A stretch of 64,000 nt of DNA, from assembly GCA_963709085.1 (NCBI GenBank), contig CAVPVB010000007.1, forward strand, positions 1,054,001 through 1,118,000. The letters run 5' to 3'. Below the pieces are notes generated by a model. It was given only the letters and a program-made list of their open reading frames with translations. It searched no databases and was not told the origin of the DNA. Made by a program: the position numbers and the translations under genes. Below, one piece after another: positions 53,035 to 62,384 of this stretch. This DNA comes from Rhodovastum sp963709085 (GTDB lineage: Bacteria; Pseudomonadota; Alphaproteobacteria; Acetobacterales; Acetobacteraceae). Position 1 is the first letter of the stretch; each line of letters starts with the position of its first letter.

Positions 53035-54699
53035 ATGTCCGAGACGCTCAGGATCGCCCTCGCCCAGATTAACCTGCATGTCGGCGCGGTGCAGGAGAAC
53101 CTTGCCCGGTTACGGCAGGCCCGCGCCTGGGGCAAAACCCTTGGCGCCGACCTGGTGGTCACCCCCGAATTCTCCATCGGTGGCTACCCGCCCGAGGATC
53201 TGGTGCGCAAACCGGCCTTCGTCGCCGCCTGCGAGGCCGCCATCGCCGACCTTGCCGCCGATACGGCAGATGGCGGCCCGGGGCTGATCATCGGGGGCCC
53301 GTGGCGCGACGGCACCCGGCTGTACAACTGCGCCTACCTGCTCGATGGCGGCCGCATCGCCGCCCGCCGCGCCAAGCACGAACTACCCAATTACGGCGTG
53401 TTCGACGAAAAGCGCGTGTTCGATCCCGGCCCCGCCCCCGGCCCGGTGTCCTTCCGCGGTTTTCGCCTCGGCCTGATGGTTTGCGAGGATTGGTGGTACG
53501 CGCCGGTGTCGGAAACCCTGGCCGAGAGCGGGGCGGAAATTCTGCTGTCCATTAACGGCAGTCCCTATGAGGCCGACAAGCAACAGGCGCGTATCCAGCT
53601 TGCGGTCATGCGCGTGGTGGAAACCGGCCTGCCTTTCGTGTTCTGCGCCCAGGTCTGCGGCCAGGATGAGCTGGTTTTCGAGGGCGGGAGTTTCGTCCTC
53701 AATGCCGATCGCAGCCTCGCGGTGCAAATGCCCTTCTTCGCCGAGGCGGTCACTCTCACCGAGTGGCGCCGCGCCGGCGACCGTCTGGTCTGCACGCCGC
53801 AGCCGCTCACCCCCGAGCCTGACCGGCTGGAGGGCATCTACCGCGCGATGATGCTGGGGCTGGCCGATTACGTCCGCAAGAACGGGTTTCCCGGCGTCAT
53901 CCTCGGCCTTTCCGGCGGCATCGACAGCGCGCTTTCCGCCGCCGTCGCGGTCGATGCGCTCGGACCGGAGCAGGTCCGCACCTTCATGATGCCGAGCCCC
54001 TATACCAGCCAGGAGAGCCTGGACGACGCCGCCGGATGCGCCCGCCTGCTCGGCATCGCCTGCGACACCCTGCCGATCACCCCGGCGATGGCGGCTTTTT
54101 CCGCGGTGCTGGCCCCGGTCTTCGCTGACCGCCAGCCCGATATCACGGAAGAGAACGTGCAATCGCGCGCCCGCGGCCTGATTCTCATGGCGATTTCCAA
54201 CAAGATCGGCTCGATGCTGCTGACCACCGGCAATAAAAGCGAGATGTCGGTCGGCTATGCCACCCTCTACGGCGATATGTGCGGCGGCTATTCGGTGCTG
54301 AAGGATGTCTACAAGACCACCGTGTTTGACCTTTCACGCTGGCGCAATGCCAACCGTCCGGCCGGCGCACTCGGCCCGGCCGGCCCGGTGATGCCGGAGC
54401 GCGTCATCACGAAACCGCCGACGGCCGAGCTGAAACCGAACCAGACCGACCAGGACACGCTGCCCCCCTACGCGGTGCTCGACGCCATCCTGGAAGGGCT
54501 GGTGGAGGGCGAGCAGAGCGTGGATGCGCTGGTGGCGGCCGGGCACGACCGCGCCACGGTGCTGCGTATATGGCGCATGCTCGACCGCGCCGAATACAAG
54601 CGCCGCCAGGCCCCCCCGGGCGTGAAAATCACCCCCCGCGCCTTCGGCCGCGACCGGCGCTACCCTATTACGAATGGCTTCACGAGGCTGGTGTCATGA
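53035..54699 (+). CDS. nadE: Glutamine-dependent NAD+ synthetase
   Basis: A 554-residue two-domain enzyme. The N-terminal nitrilase-type glutaminase has its catalytic triad in TPEFSIGGYPPEDL (Glu near residue 45), KHELPNYGVFDEKR (Lys near 115) and LMVCEDWW (Cys near 149). The C-terminal NAD synthetase has the PP-loop LGLSGGIDSALSAAVAVDALG near 292, then MPSPYTSQESL and LLTTGNKSEMSVGYATLYGDMCGGY. It makes NAD from nicotinate adenine dinucleotide. The stop overlaps the next start (ATGA). Confidence 0.96.
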   Translation: MSETLRIALAQINLHVGAVQENLARLRQARAWGKTLGADLVVTPEFSIGGYPPEDLVRKPAFVAACEAAIADLAADTADGGPGLIIGGPWRDGTRLYNCAYLLDGGRIAARRAKHELPNYGVFDEKRVFDPGPAPGPVSFRGFRLGLMVCEDWWYAPVSETLAESGAEILLSINGSPYEADKQQARIQLAVMRVVETGLPFVFCAQVCGQDELVFEGGSFVLNADRSLAVQMPFFAEAVTLTEWRRAGDRLVCTPQPLTPEPDRLEGIYRAMMLGLADYVRKNGFPGVILGLSGGIDSALSAAVAVDALGPEQVRTFMMPSPYTSQESLDDAAGCARLLGIACDTLPITPAMAAFSAVLAPVFADRQPDITEENVQSRARGLILMAISNKIGSMLLTTGNKSEMSVGYATLYGDMCGGYSVLKDVYKTTVFDLSRWRNANRPAGALGPAGPVMPERVITKPPTAELKPNQTDQDTLPPYAVLDAILEGLVEGEQSVDALVAAGHDRATVLRIWRMLDRAEYKRRQAPPGVKITPRAFGRDRRYPITNGFTRLVS

Positions 54700-55058
54700 G
54701 CGACCTGTTTGCCCCGCCCGGCGGCTGGCGCGTCCGCATCCTCGACCTCTCCGGCGCCTCCGAGGACAATGTCGTCGAGGAAATCGCCGGTTTCGCCACC
54801 CTCATGCAGGCCAATGCCTTCGCCCGCCGCTACGTGCGCGACAGCGTCGAACGCGGCCGCACCGCCGGGGCTTCCGCCCGCGAGGTGCTCGACGCCTGGT
54901 TCGCCTGGGGCGAGGATGCCGAAGTGATCGATGCCGGCGACCAGGGCTGGCACAGCCGCACCGAACTGCACGATTTCGCCGCCCGTCCCGCCGGCCCCGA
55001 GGATCGCGACTGGCGCGCCCTCGACCCGCGCCTGCAGGACGAGCCGGACAGCCAATGA
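54696..55058 (+). CDS. Hypothetical protein coupled to nadE and gltX
   Basis: A 120-residue acidic protein of no recognised family. It opens with WRVRILDLSGASEDNVVEEIAGFATLMQANAFARRYVRDSVERGR and ends with a charged tail (GPEDRDWRALDPRLQDEPDSQ). There is no signal peptide or membrane segment. ATGA overlaps at both ends (with nadE upstream and gltX downstream) strongly suggest it is a real, coupled gene of this operon. Its role is unknown. Confidence 0.75.
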   Translation: MSDLFAPPGGWRVRILDLSGASEDNVVEEIAGFATLMQANAFARRYVRDSVERGRTAGASAREVLDAWFAWGEDAEVIDAGDQGWHSRTELHDFAARPAGPEDRDWRALDPRLQDEPDSQ

Positions 55059-56407
55059 CCGCACGCAACCGCCCCCCCCGCCTGCGCTTGGCCGCGCCGC
55101 CTGGCGGCCCGCTGCATGTCGGCACCGCCCGCATCGTGCTGGCCAACTGGCTGCTCGCCCGCCGCCTCGGCGGCCAAATCATGCTGCGGCTGGACGACAC
55201 CGAGGCGGCCCACGAACCCACCGGGTCGCCGGACGCCATCCGCCACGATTTGCGCTGGCTGGGCCTCGATTGGGAGGAGGAGGCCTGCCAGTCGGACCGG
55301 GGCGAGCGCTACATCGCCGCCGCCGAGACCCTGAAATCCGCCGGCCGCCTGTATCCGTGCTTCGAGTCCGAGGTGGAACTCAACGCCAAGCGTGAGCGGC
55401 GCCTGCGCCAGGGGCATCCGGCCATTTATGACCGCGCCATGCTCAAGCTCACCCCGGCCCAGCGCGCCGCCGCCGAGGCCGGCGGCAAGCGGCCGTACTG
55501 GCGCTTCCGCCTGTCCGATACCACCGTGGCCTGGGACGATATCGCCCTCGGCCGTCGCCAGGTGAAGTTGCCCACCCTGTCCGACCCGGTGATGATCCGT
55601 GGCGACGGCACCCCGCTCGCGGCCTTCGCGGGCGCGGTGGACGATCTGGAGGACGGGATCACCCATCTCGTCCGCGGCGAGGACCTCGTCCACACCACCG
55701 CGGTTCAGTTTGACCTGGCCGCCGCCCTTGGCCGCGACCCGGCCGCCATCGCGCGCGCCCATCTGCCGGCGCTGGCCGACGCCGAAGGCGACCGGCTGTC
55801 CCGCCGCGCCGGCAATTTTTCCATCCGCGCCCTGCGCCAGATGGGGGTCGAGCCCGAGGCTCTCACCGCCACCCTGGCCCGGCTGGGCACCGGCGCCGAA
55901 CCGCGCCCCATGACGCTCGCCGAACTGGCCGCCATCGATTGCCTCGCCGGCATTGCCCCGACCTCGCCGCGCTTCGACATGCGCGCCTTGCTTGCGGTCA
56001 ATCGCCAGGCGCTTGCCCAGCTTCCCTTCGCCGCGGTCGCCGGCCGGCTGCCGCCCGGGGCGACCGAGGCATTCTGGCAGGCCGTGCGCGGCAGCCTCGA
56101 TCTGCTGTCGGAGGCGCGCGGCTACTGGGACGTGGTCGCCGGCAGCATCGTGCCGCCGGTCATTGACGGCGAGGCCGCGTTTCTGCGGTCCGCGCTCGAT
56201 ACGCTGCCGGCCGAACCCTGGGACGGATCGGTCTGGACCGCCTGGACCGAGGCCCTGAAGCAATGCACCGGCCGCACCGGCAAGAGTCTCACCCTGCCGC
56301 TCCGCCTCGCGCTGACCGGCGAAGACCACGGCCCGGCGCTGCAGGCCCTGCTGCCGCTGATCGGCCGGTCGCGGGCGGCGCTGCGGCTGGCGGTGGCGGC
56401 GAGTTAG
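55055..56407 (+). CDS. gltX: Glutamate--tRNA ligase (second-type GluRS)
   Basis: A 450-residue class I synthetase. The HIGH motif is LHVGTARIVLANWL near residue 21, the KMSKS loop is DRLSRRAGNFSI near 247, and VRGEDLVHTTAVQFDLAAALG near 208 is the GlxRS family block. RLDDTEAAHEPTGSPDAIRHDLRWLGLDW is intact. Many alphaproteobacteria have two GluRS proteins, and the short N-terminus before HVG and the SRRAG form suggest the second paralogue, which may charge tRNA-Gln for amidation (inference). It starts within the preceding stop (ATGA). Confidence 0.88.
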   Translation: MTARNRPPRLRLAAPPGGPLHVGTARIVLANWLLARRLGGQIMLRLDDTEAAHEPTGSPDAIRHDLRWLGLDWEEEACQSDRGERYIAAAETLKSAGRLYPCFESEVELNAKRERRLRQGHPAIYDRAMLKLTPAQRAAAEAGGKRPYWRFRLSDTTVAWDDIALGRRQVKLPTLSDPVMIRGDGTPLAAFAGAVDDLEDGITHLVRGEDLVHTTAVQFDLAAALGRDPAAIARAHLPALADAEGDRLSRRAGNFSIRALRQMGVEPEALTATLARLGTGAEPRPMTLAELAAIDCLAGIAPTSPRFDMRALLAVNRQALAQLPFAAVAGRLPPGATEAFWQAVRGSLDLLSEARGYWDVVAGSIVPPVIDGEAAFLRSALDTLPAEPWDGSVWTAWTEALKQCTGRTGKSLTLPLRLALTGEDHGPALQALLPLIGRSRAALRLAVAAS

Positions 56408-56614
56408 CGCCGGGCCAGGGCGTCCGCCCGCGAATCGGCCTTCGGCGGTCGCAATGGTCTCCTGGAACCCCTTCGTTTTGAAAGTTTTTGCCCATCCGGG
56501 CCGCTCGGACCCCTTGGCTTCCTTGCTCCCCCGCGATCACGTCGCTATGGTCCGCACCGTTCCGCGGTCCGGCCGAGTTTGGACCGCTCTGCACTGCAGT
56601 GGGAGATCGGTCTA

Positions 56615-58972
56615 TTGGTTCGTGCTCGCGCTGCGTTGCTGGCGTTGCTGTCGGCACCCTGGTTGCTCTTCCCCCTGCTCGCGGCGGCCCAGTCGCCGCG
56701 GCCACATTCCCATCCGGCGGCCGTGTCGGCCCCATCCGGCGTGATTGAGGATGTCCGTGTCGAGGGTAACCAGCGAATTGAGGCGGGAACGATCCGCTCC
56801 TATATGCTGATCGGACCGGGCGACCGCTATGATGCCGACCGGGTCGACCGCAGCCTGAAGACGCTGTATGCCACCGGCCTGTTCAGCGACGTTGCCTTTC
56901 ATCGCGAGGGCGCAACGCTGATTGTGGTGGTGAAGGAAAACCCGATCGTCAACAAAATCGCCTTCGAGGGCAACCACAAGCTGACCGACGAGAATCTCCG
57001 TGCCGAGCTGCAGCTGAAGCCGCGCGCGGTGTTCACGCCGGCGCTGGCCCAGGCCGACCGGCAGCGCATCCTCGACATGTATGCCAAGCGCGGACGCTTC
57101 GCCGCCCGGGTCGAGCCCAAGATCGTCGAACTGCCGCAGAACCGTGTGGACGTGGTGTTCGAGATCACCGATGGCGACAATACCCTGATCAGCCGCATCG
57201 CCTTCGTCGGCAACAAGGCGTTCAGCGAGAGCAAGCTGAAGGAAGTGATCGGCAGCCGGGAGACCGCCTGGTGGCGCTTCCTGTCCAGCTCGGACACCTA
57301 TGACCCCGACCGGATCGGCTACGACAAGGAATTGCTGCGGCGATTCTACCTCAAGAATGGCTATGCCGATTTCCAGGTGACCGCGTCGGCGGCCGAGCTG
57401 GCGCCGGACAAGTCGGCCTTCTTCGTGACCTACACGATCAACGAGGGCGAGCGCTACCGGGTGACCAAGGCCACCGTGAACTCCAGCCTGCGCAACATCG
57501 ACAGCGCGTCGCTGCAGCCGGTGCTGGAGATGTCTCCCGGCGACTGGTACGACGGCGATGCGGTGGAGCGCACGGTCCAGAAGCTGACCGACACGGTGCA
57601 GGCGCGTGGCCAGCCCTTCGTCGATGTCCGCCCGCGGGTGCAGCGCGACCGCGAGAAGCACACGATCGAGCTGGTGTTCGACGTGACCGAAGGTCCGCGC
57701 GTCTATGTCGAGCGCATCGAGATCACCGGCAACACCCGCACCATGGACAAGGTGATCCGGCGCGAGTTCCGCCTGGCCGAAGGCGACGCCTTCAATGCCG
57801 CCCTGCTGCGCCGCTCGCGCCAGCGCCTGCAAGATCTGGGCTATTTCACCGGCGTCAACATGTCCAACCAGCCCGGCTCGGCGCCCGACAAAACGATCGT
57901 CAATACCCGGATCGATGAGAAGGCGACCGGCGAACTGACCGTCGGCGGCGGCTATTCGACCGATGCCGGTGCGCTGGCCAATGCCGGCCTGCGCGAGCGC
58001 AACCTGATCGGCAGCGGCATCGATGCCGGGCTCAACGGCACCATCGCGCAGCGGCGCAGCCAGGTCGACCTGTCGGTTACCGACCCGTACTTCCTGGACC
58101 GCAACATCGTGGCCGGCGGCGATGTGTTCCTGGTGCAGACCAACAACCAGCTGATCGCCGAATACGACGAACGCCGCATCGGCTTCTCGCTGACCGCCGG
58201 CTACGAGTTCAGCGAACATTTGCGGCAGAGCTGGGCCTACTCGCTGGTGCAACGCGACGTTTACGACGTACAGTCCACCGCCAGCCTTTATGTGCAGAAC
58301 GAGGCGGGGATCACGCTGCTGTCGCAGATCGGCCAGACGCTCACGCTGGATTACCGCGACAGCCGCATCGACCCGCGCACCGGCTGGGTGATGCGCCTCG
58401 GAACCGACGTCGCCGGCCTCGGCGGCGACGCCAATTTCGTGCGCACCAAGGTGGACGGCCGTTACTTCATCCCATTGGAGCGGTATTTCGGCAGCAACGA
58501 CTGGGATATTTCCATCGCGGCGGGCACCGGCTACCTGTTCAACGAGGGCGTGGACGAGAAGATCATCGACCGTTTCTTCCTCGGCGGCGACAATCTGCGC
58601 GGCTTCACGACCGGCGGCGCCGGTCCGCACGCCGTGCCCACCGACCAATATCCGGGCAGCGACAGCCTCGGCGGCCGGTTCATCTGGACCCAGTCCACCG
58701 AGATGCGCTTCCCGCTGCCGGTTTCCGCCGATCTTGGTCTGTCCGGCCGCGTATTCGTCGACGTGGGCGCGTTGACCGGGGTCAACGCGATCTACCTGAA
58801 CGGTGTGAAGCAGCCTTACGTGGATGATCCGTCACCGCGTGTCGGCACCGGCGTCGGCGTGTCCTGGAAGACCCCGTTCGGACTCATCAACATCGACATT
58901 GCCCAGGCCGTTGTGAAAGAAAAATACGACCAGACGCAAGTCTTTCGCTTCGGCTTCGGCACGAGGTTCTAG
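56615..58972 (+). CDS. bamA: Outer-membrane protein assembly factor BamA
   Basis: A 785-residue outer-membrane protein and core of the BAM complex. Signal peptide about residues 1-27 (RARAALLALLSAPWLLFPLLAAAQS), then five POTRA domains (about residues 40-380; IEDVRVEGNQRIEAGTIRSYM opens the first). The C-terminal barrel (about 400-785) holds the GGDNLRGF motif near 650 (lid-lock VRGF equivalent) and ends FRFGFGTRF, with the terminal Phe required for insertion. A TTG at 56615 is the likely start: GGGAG lies 9 bp upstream and the signal peptide fits; a TTG at 56579 is also in frame. No rseP precedes it here. Confidence 0.93.
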   Translation: MVRARAALLALLSAPWLLFPLLAAAQSPRPHSHPAAVSAPSGVIEDVRVEGNQRIEAGTIRSYMLIGPGDRYDADRVDRSLKTLYATGLFSDVAFHREGATLIVVVKENPIVNKIAFEGNHKLTDENLRAELQLKPRAVFTPALAQADRQRILDMYAKRGRFAARVEPKIVELPQNRVDVVFEITDGDNTLISRIAFVGNKAFSESKLKEVIGSRETAWWRFLSSSDTYDPDRIGYDKELLRRFYLKNGYADFQVTASAAELAPDKSAFFVTYTINEGERYRVTKATVNSSLRNIDSASLQPVLEMSPGDWYDGDAVERTVQKLTDTVQARGQPFVDVRPRVQRDREKHTIELVFDVTEGPRVYVERIEITGNTRTMDKVIRREFRLAEGDAFNAALLRRSRQRLQDLGYFTGVNMSNQPGSAPDKTIVNTRIDEKATGELTVGGGYSTDAGALANAGLRERNLIGSGIDAGLNGTIAQRRSQVDLSVTDPYFLDRNIVAGGDVFLVQTNNQLIAEYDERRIGFSLTAGYEFSEHLRQSWAYSLVQRDVYDVQSTASLYVQNEAGITLLSQIGQTLTLDYRDSRIDPRTGWVMRLGTDVAGLGGDANFVRTKVDGRYFIPLERYFGSNDWDISIAAGTGYLFNEGVDEKIIDRFFLGGDNLRGFTTGGAGPHAVPTDQYPGSDSLGGRFIWTQSTEMRFPLPVSADLGLSGRVFVDVGALTGVNAIYLNGVKQPYVDDPSPRVGTGVGVSWKTPFGLINIDIAQAVVKEKYDQTQVFRFGFGTRF

Positions 58973-59877
58973 TGCACATGATTCGTCACCTTCTTCCGGC
59001 CGCGCGGCTTGCGGCGTTGGTCAGCGTCTTTTCGCTCATGCTGACCCTGGCACCTGCGGCACAGAGCCAGGACTATTTTATTCCCAACCAGCCGCACGCG
59101 CCCGCTCCCCCGCCGGCCCGGCCGGCCCCGCCGGCCCCGCAGGTCCGCCAGCAGCGGCCGCCGATGCAGATGGCGCCGCAGCCGCCCTCTGTCCCCGAGG
59201 AGCAACAGCAACAACAGCCGTTGCCGCCGCTGCAGGTCCAACTGCCGCCGCAGCCGGAAATTCCCGCCTTGCCGAAGGGCACCAGCCCGCCTGCGGCAGT
59301 GCTCGGCGTGCTCGGCGTGCCGGAAGTGATGCGCGCCTCCACCGCCGCCCAGCAGGTCGAAAAGACCATCGGCGGGCGGCGCGAGAAGCTGAACGCGGAC
59401 GCCCAGAAGGAGCAGGCCACCTGGCGCGAGATGCAGCAGTCGCTGGCGAACGACCGCAACAAGCTTTCGGCCGACCAGCTCCGCGGGCGCGAGCGCGAAT
59501 TGCAGGACCGCATCACCAGGGCACAGCGCGAGTTCCGCGAGCGCGGCACCATCGTCCAGCAGGCCGCCCAGTACGGGCTGGCGCAGATCGAGCGGGTGCT
59601 GGTCGGCGTCATCCAGAAAGTCGCCGAGAGCCGCGGCATGAACCTCGTGCTGCACCGCCAGCAGGTGGCGCTGAACGTCAACGAGTTCGACATTACCGAG
59701 CAGGTCACCGAGCAGCTCAACAAGATACTGCCCTCCGTGATCATCCCGCCCGATGGGGTCTCGCCGGCGGCGATGGTGCAGAACCAGTCCGTGCAGGCCC
59801 CACCTGCCCAGGCCCAGCCCGCGCAGGCCAAGACCGTCGCGGCGCCGGCGCAGCCTGCCGCGTCGCCGAAGAAGTAG
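58972..59877 (+). CDS. skp: OmpH/Skp-family periplasmic chaperone, with proline-rich insert
   Basis: A 301-residue protein, longer than the usual 160-200. A signal peptide (LPAARLAALVSVFSLMLTLAPAAQS) is followed by a Pro/Gln-rich stretch (about residues 35-100). The OmpH core comes next: VLGVLGVPEVMRASTAAQQVEKTIGGRREKLNADAQKEQATWREMQQSL, then a long coiled coil (DQLRGRERELQDRITRAQREFRERG). The C-terminus is Ala/Gln/Pro-rich. Skp holds unfolded outer-membrane proteins for BamA. The start is GTG 58972, overlapping the bamA stop, or ATG 58978. Confidence 0.85.
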   Translation: MHMIRHLLPAARLAALVSVFSLMLTLAPAAQSQDYFIPNQPHAPAPPPARPAPPAPQVRQQRPPMQMAPQPPSVPEEQQQQQPLPPLQVQLPPQPEIPALPKGTSPPAAVLGVLGVPEVMRASTAAQQVEKTIGGRREKLNADAQKEQATWREMQQSLANDRNKLSADQLRGRERELQDRITRAQREFRERGTIVQQAAQYGLAQIERVLVGVIQKVAESRGMNLVLHRQQVALNVNEFDITEQVTEQLNKILPSVIIPPDGVSPAAMVQNQSVQAPPAQAQPAQAKTVAAPAQPAASPKK

Positions 59878-59879
59878 CC

Positions 59880-61010
59880 GTGTCGGCGACGCCGGAACCC
59901 GCTGCTCAGCCGGCCGTGGCGACGGCCGGGGATGCGCGCTTCTTCCATCGCGCCGGTCCGCACGCGCTGGGCGCGGTGGCGGCGGCGGCCGGCGGCGCCG
60001 CGCCCGAGCGGGAGCTGATGCTGGCGGGGGTTGCCCCGCTGCAATCGGCCGGCCCGGATCAGGTGAGCTTTCTCGACAACCGGAAATATCTGCCCGAGTT
60101 GGAGGCGACCCGCGCCGGGGCGGTGATCGTGCATCCCAGCATGGCGGCGCGGGTGCCGGCGGGAAGTGTCGCCATCGTCACCGCCGAACCCTATCTGGGC
60201 TGGGCGCGGGTGGCGGCGCTGTTTCATCCGCTGCCGCCGCTCCGGTCTGGCCGCCATCCCAGCGCCGTGGTTGATCCGGATGCGCAGGTGGACCCGAGTG
60301 CCGAGATCGGCCCGCTCGCCGTCGTGCTGGCGCGCGCCGAAATCGGCCCGCGCTGCCGGATCGGGGCGGGGGCGGTGATCGGCGAAGGGGTGGTGCTCGG
60401 CGCCGACTGTCGCATCGGCACGCATGCCAGCATCAGCCACGCCTTGCTGGGGGCGCGGGTCTATATCTATCCCGGCGCCCGCATCGGCCAGGACGGGTTC
60501 GGTTTCGCGCCGTCGCCCGCCGGTTTCGTTACTGTGCCGCAACTCGGCCGGGTGGTGATCGAGGATGACGTGGAGGTCGGCGCCAACAGCACGATCGACC
60601 GCGGCTCGGCGCATGACACCGTGATCGGGGCCGGCTCGCGGCTCGACAACCTGGTACAGATCGGGCACAACGTCCGCCTCGGACGCTGTTGCGTGATCGT
60701 CTCGCAAGCCGGCATTTCGGGCTCGACGGTGCTGGAGGATTTCGTCCAGGTGGCCGGTCAGGCCGGACTGACCGGGCATTTGCGTATCGGGCGAAAGGCG
60801 CGTATCGGCGCCCAATGCGGCGTGATGGCGGACGTGGCGGCCGGTGCGGACGTGCTGGGCAGCCCCGCTTTGCCTGTGCGTGAGTTCTTCCGCCAGGTAT
60901 TGGCGTTGCGGCGGCTGGCGGCTGGGCGGCGCCCCGGTTCGGGTGGCGACGAGCCGGGCGACAACAAAGGGGCCGGCGGTGCGCCGGCGGCAAACAAGGC
61001 TACGGACTGA
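59880..61010 (+). CDS. lpxD: UDP-3-O-acylglucosamine N-acyltransferase
   Basis: A 376-residue lipid A enzyme adding the second acyl chain from acyl-ACP. An N-terminal domain (SFLDNRKYLPELEATRAGAVIV) precedes hexapeptide repeats forming a left-handed beta-helix. GARIGQDGFGFAP near residue 200 and NLVQIGHNVRLGRCCVIVSQAGISGS near 257 include the catalytic His. The C-terminal helix is LPVREFFRQVLALRRL. The start is GTG at 59880, 3 bp after skp. The extension after residue 345 is Gly/Ala-rich. Confidence 0.95.
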   Translation: MSATPEPAAQPAVATAGDARFFHRAGPHALGAVAAAAGGAAPERELMLAGVAPLQSAGPDQVSFLDNRKYLPELEATRAGAVIVHPSMAARVPAGSVAIVTAEPYLGWARVAALFHPLPPLRSGRHPSAVVDPDAQVDPSAEIGPLAVVLARAEIGPRCRIGAGAVIGEGVVLGADCRIGTHASISHALLGARVYIYPGARIGQDGFGFAPSPAGFVTVPQLGRVVIEDDVEVGANSTIDRGSAHDTVIGAGSRLDNLVQIGHNVRLGRCCVIVSQAGISGSTVLEDFVQVAGQAGLTGHLRIGRKARIGAQCGVMADVAAGADVLGSPALPVREFFRQVLALRRLAAGRRPGSGGDEPGDNKGAGGAPAANKATD

Positions 61011-61015
61011 GCGGG

Positions 61016-61525
61016 ATGGATTCCACGGCACCCACGAACCAGGACACGACCGAGGCCGGTGGCGACGATGTCGTCGGCACGGTCGACATTGCGCGCATCA
61101 TGCACGCGATTCCGCACCGCTACCCGTTCCTGATGATCGACCGCGTGGTCGACGTGGTGCGCAACCGCTCGGCGGTCGGCATCAAGAACGTGTCGGTCAA
61201 CGAGAACTTTTTCCAGGGCCATTTCCCCGGCCATCCGGTGATGCCCGGCGTGCTGATCATCGAGAGCATGGCGCAGACGGCGGCCGTGCTGGTGGTCGAG
61301 ACGCTGGGCCCCGACGCGGCCGGCCGGGTGGTGTATTTCATGTCGGTCGAGGGCGCCAAGTTTCGCCGCCCCGTGCTGCCTGGCGACCAGTTGCGCATCC
61401 ATGTCACCAAGGACCGCAATCGCGGCAATGTGTGGAAGTTCAGCGCCGTTGCGCGGGTCGATGGCGTTTCGGTGGCGGAGGCGACCTACGCGGCCATGAT
61501 CATGGACAAGGCGACGGACCGCTAG
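61016..61525 (+). CDS. fabZ: 3-hydroxyacyl-[ACP] dehydratase
   Basis: A 169-residue hotdog-fold dehydratase of fatty acid synthesis. IMHAIPHRYPFLMIDRVVDV opens the domain (about residue 27), and FFQGHFPGHPVMPGVLIIESMAQ near 64 contains the catalytic His and Glu. FMSVEGAKFRRPVLPGDQL follows. The N-terminal ~20 residues are a variable acidic lead (TNQDTTEAGGDDVVG). It sits between lpxD and lpxA as in most proteobacteria, balancing the shared 3-hydroxyacyl-ACP pool. Confidence 0.96.
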   Translation: MDSTAPTNQDTTEAGGDDVVGTVDIARIMHAIPHRYPFLMIDRVVDVVRNRSAVGIKNVSVNENFFQGHFPGHPVMPGVLIIESMAQTAAVLVVETLGPDAAGRVVYFMSVEGAKFRRPVLPGDQLRIHVTKDRNRGNVWKFSAVARVDGVSVAEATYAAMIMDKATDR

Positions 61526-61526
61526 C

Positions 61527-62339
61527 GTGGGTACCCACATCCATTCGTCGGCGGTCGTGGCCCAGGGGGCCACGATCGGATCAGGCGTGCGCATCGGTCC
61601 GTTCTGCTCCGTCGGCCCCGACGTCGTGATCGGCGATGGCGCCGAATTGTTCAGTCACGTGGTGGTGGACGGCCGCACGCGCATCGGCGAGAGGGCCAAA
61701 CTCTACCCGTTCTGCACCGTCGGCATGGCGCCGCAGGACCTGAAATACGCCGGCGAGCCGACCGAGACCGAACTCGGCGCCCGCAGCGTGGTGCGCGAGC
61801 ACGTGACTATTCATCGCGGCACCGTCACCGGCAGCGGCATCACCCGCGTCGGCGCGGATTGTCTGCTCATGGCCGTGGTGCACGTGGCGCATGATTGCGC
61901 CATCGGCAACGGGGTGGTGATCGCCAACAACGTGGTCATGGGCGGCCATGTCGAGATCGGCGACAACGCCGTGATCGGCGGCGCCGCGGCGATCCACCAA
62001 TTCGTCCGCATCGGCCGCGCCGCCATGATCGGCGGCGTCTCCGGCGTCGAAGCCGATGTCATCCCGTTCGGCAGCGTCATGGGCAACCGGGCCTGGCTCG
62101 CCGGGCTGAACATCATCGGCCTGCGCCGCCGCGGCTACGACCGGGCCAGCATCCACATTGTGCGCGCCGCCTTCCGGCTGATTTTCCGCGGCGAGGGCGT
62201 GTTCGCCGAGCGGGTGGAGGAGGCACGGCGGAACTGGGCCGGCGATCCGCTGGTGACCGAGTTGCTGGCTTTCATCGACGCGCCGAGCCGGCGCGGCCTG
62301 ATCCGCGCCGCGGTCGAGGACGAGGACGATGCCGCCTGA
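61527..62339 (+). CDS. lpxA: UDP-N-acetylglucosamine acyltransferase
   Basis: A 270-residue first enzyme of lipid A synthesis. It consists of hexapeptide repeats (IHSSAVVAQGATIGSGVRIGPFCSVGPDVVIGDG), with HVAHDCAIGNGVVIANNVVMGGHVEIGDNAVIGG near residue 120 carrying the catalytic His. GVEADVIPFGSVMGNRAWLAGLNIIGLRRRGYDR marks the start of the C-terminal helical domain. The start is a GTG directly after the fabZ stop. Confidence 0.96.
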   Translation: MGTHIHSSAVVAQGATIGSGVRIGPFCSVGPDVVIGDGAELFSHVVVDGRTRIGERAKLYPFCTVGMAPQDLKYAGEPTETELGARSVVREHVTIHRGTVTGSGITRVGADCLLMAVVHVAHDCAIGNGVVIANNVVMGGHVEIGDNAVIGGAAAIHQFVRIGRAAMIGGVSGVEADVIPFGSVMGNRAWLAGLNIIGLRRRGYDRASIHIVRAAFRLIFRGEGVFAERVEEARRNWAGDPLVTELLAFIDAPSRRGLIRAAVEDEDDAA

Positions 62340-62384
62340 CACCGTCCGCCCTCATCCCGGCCGGGAGGGGGCGAGGGTGCATCG

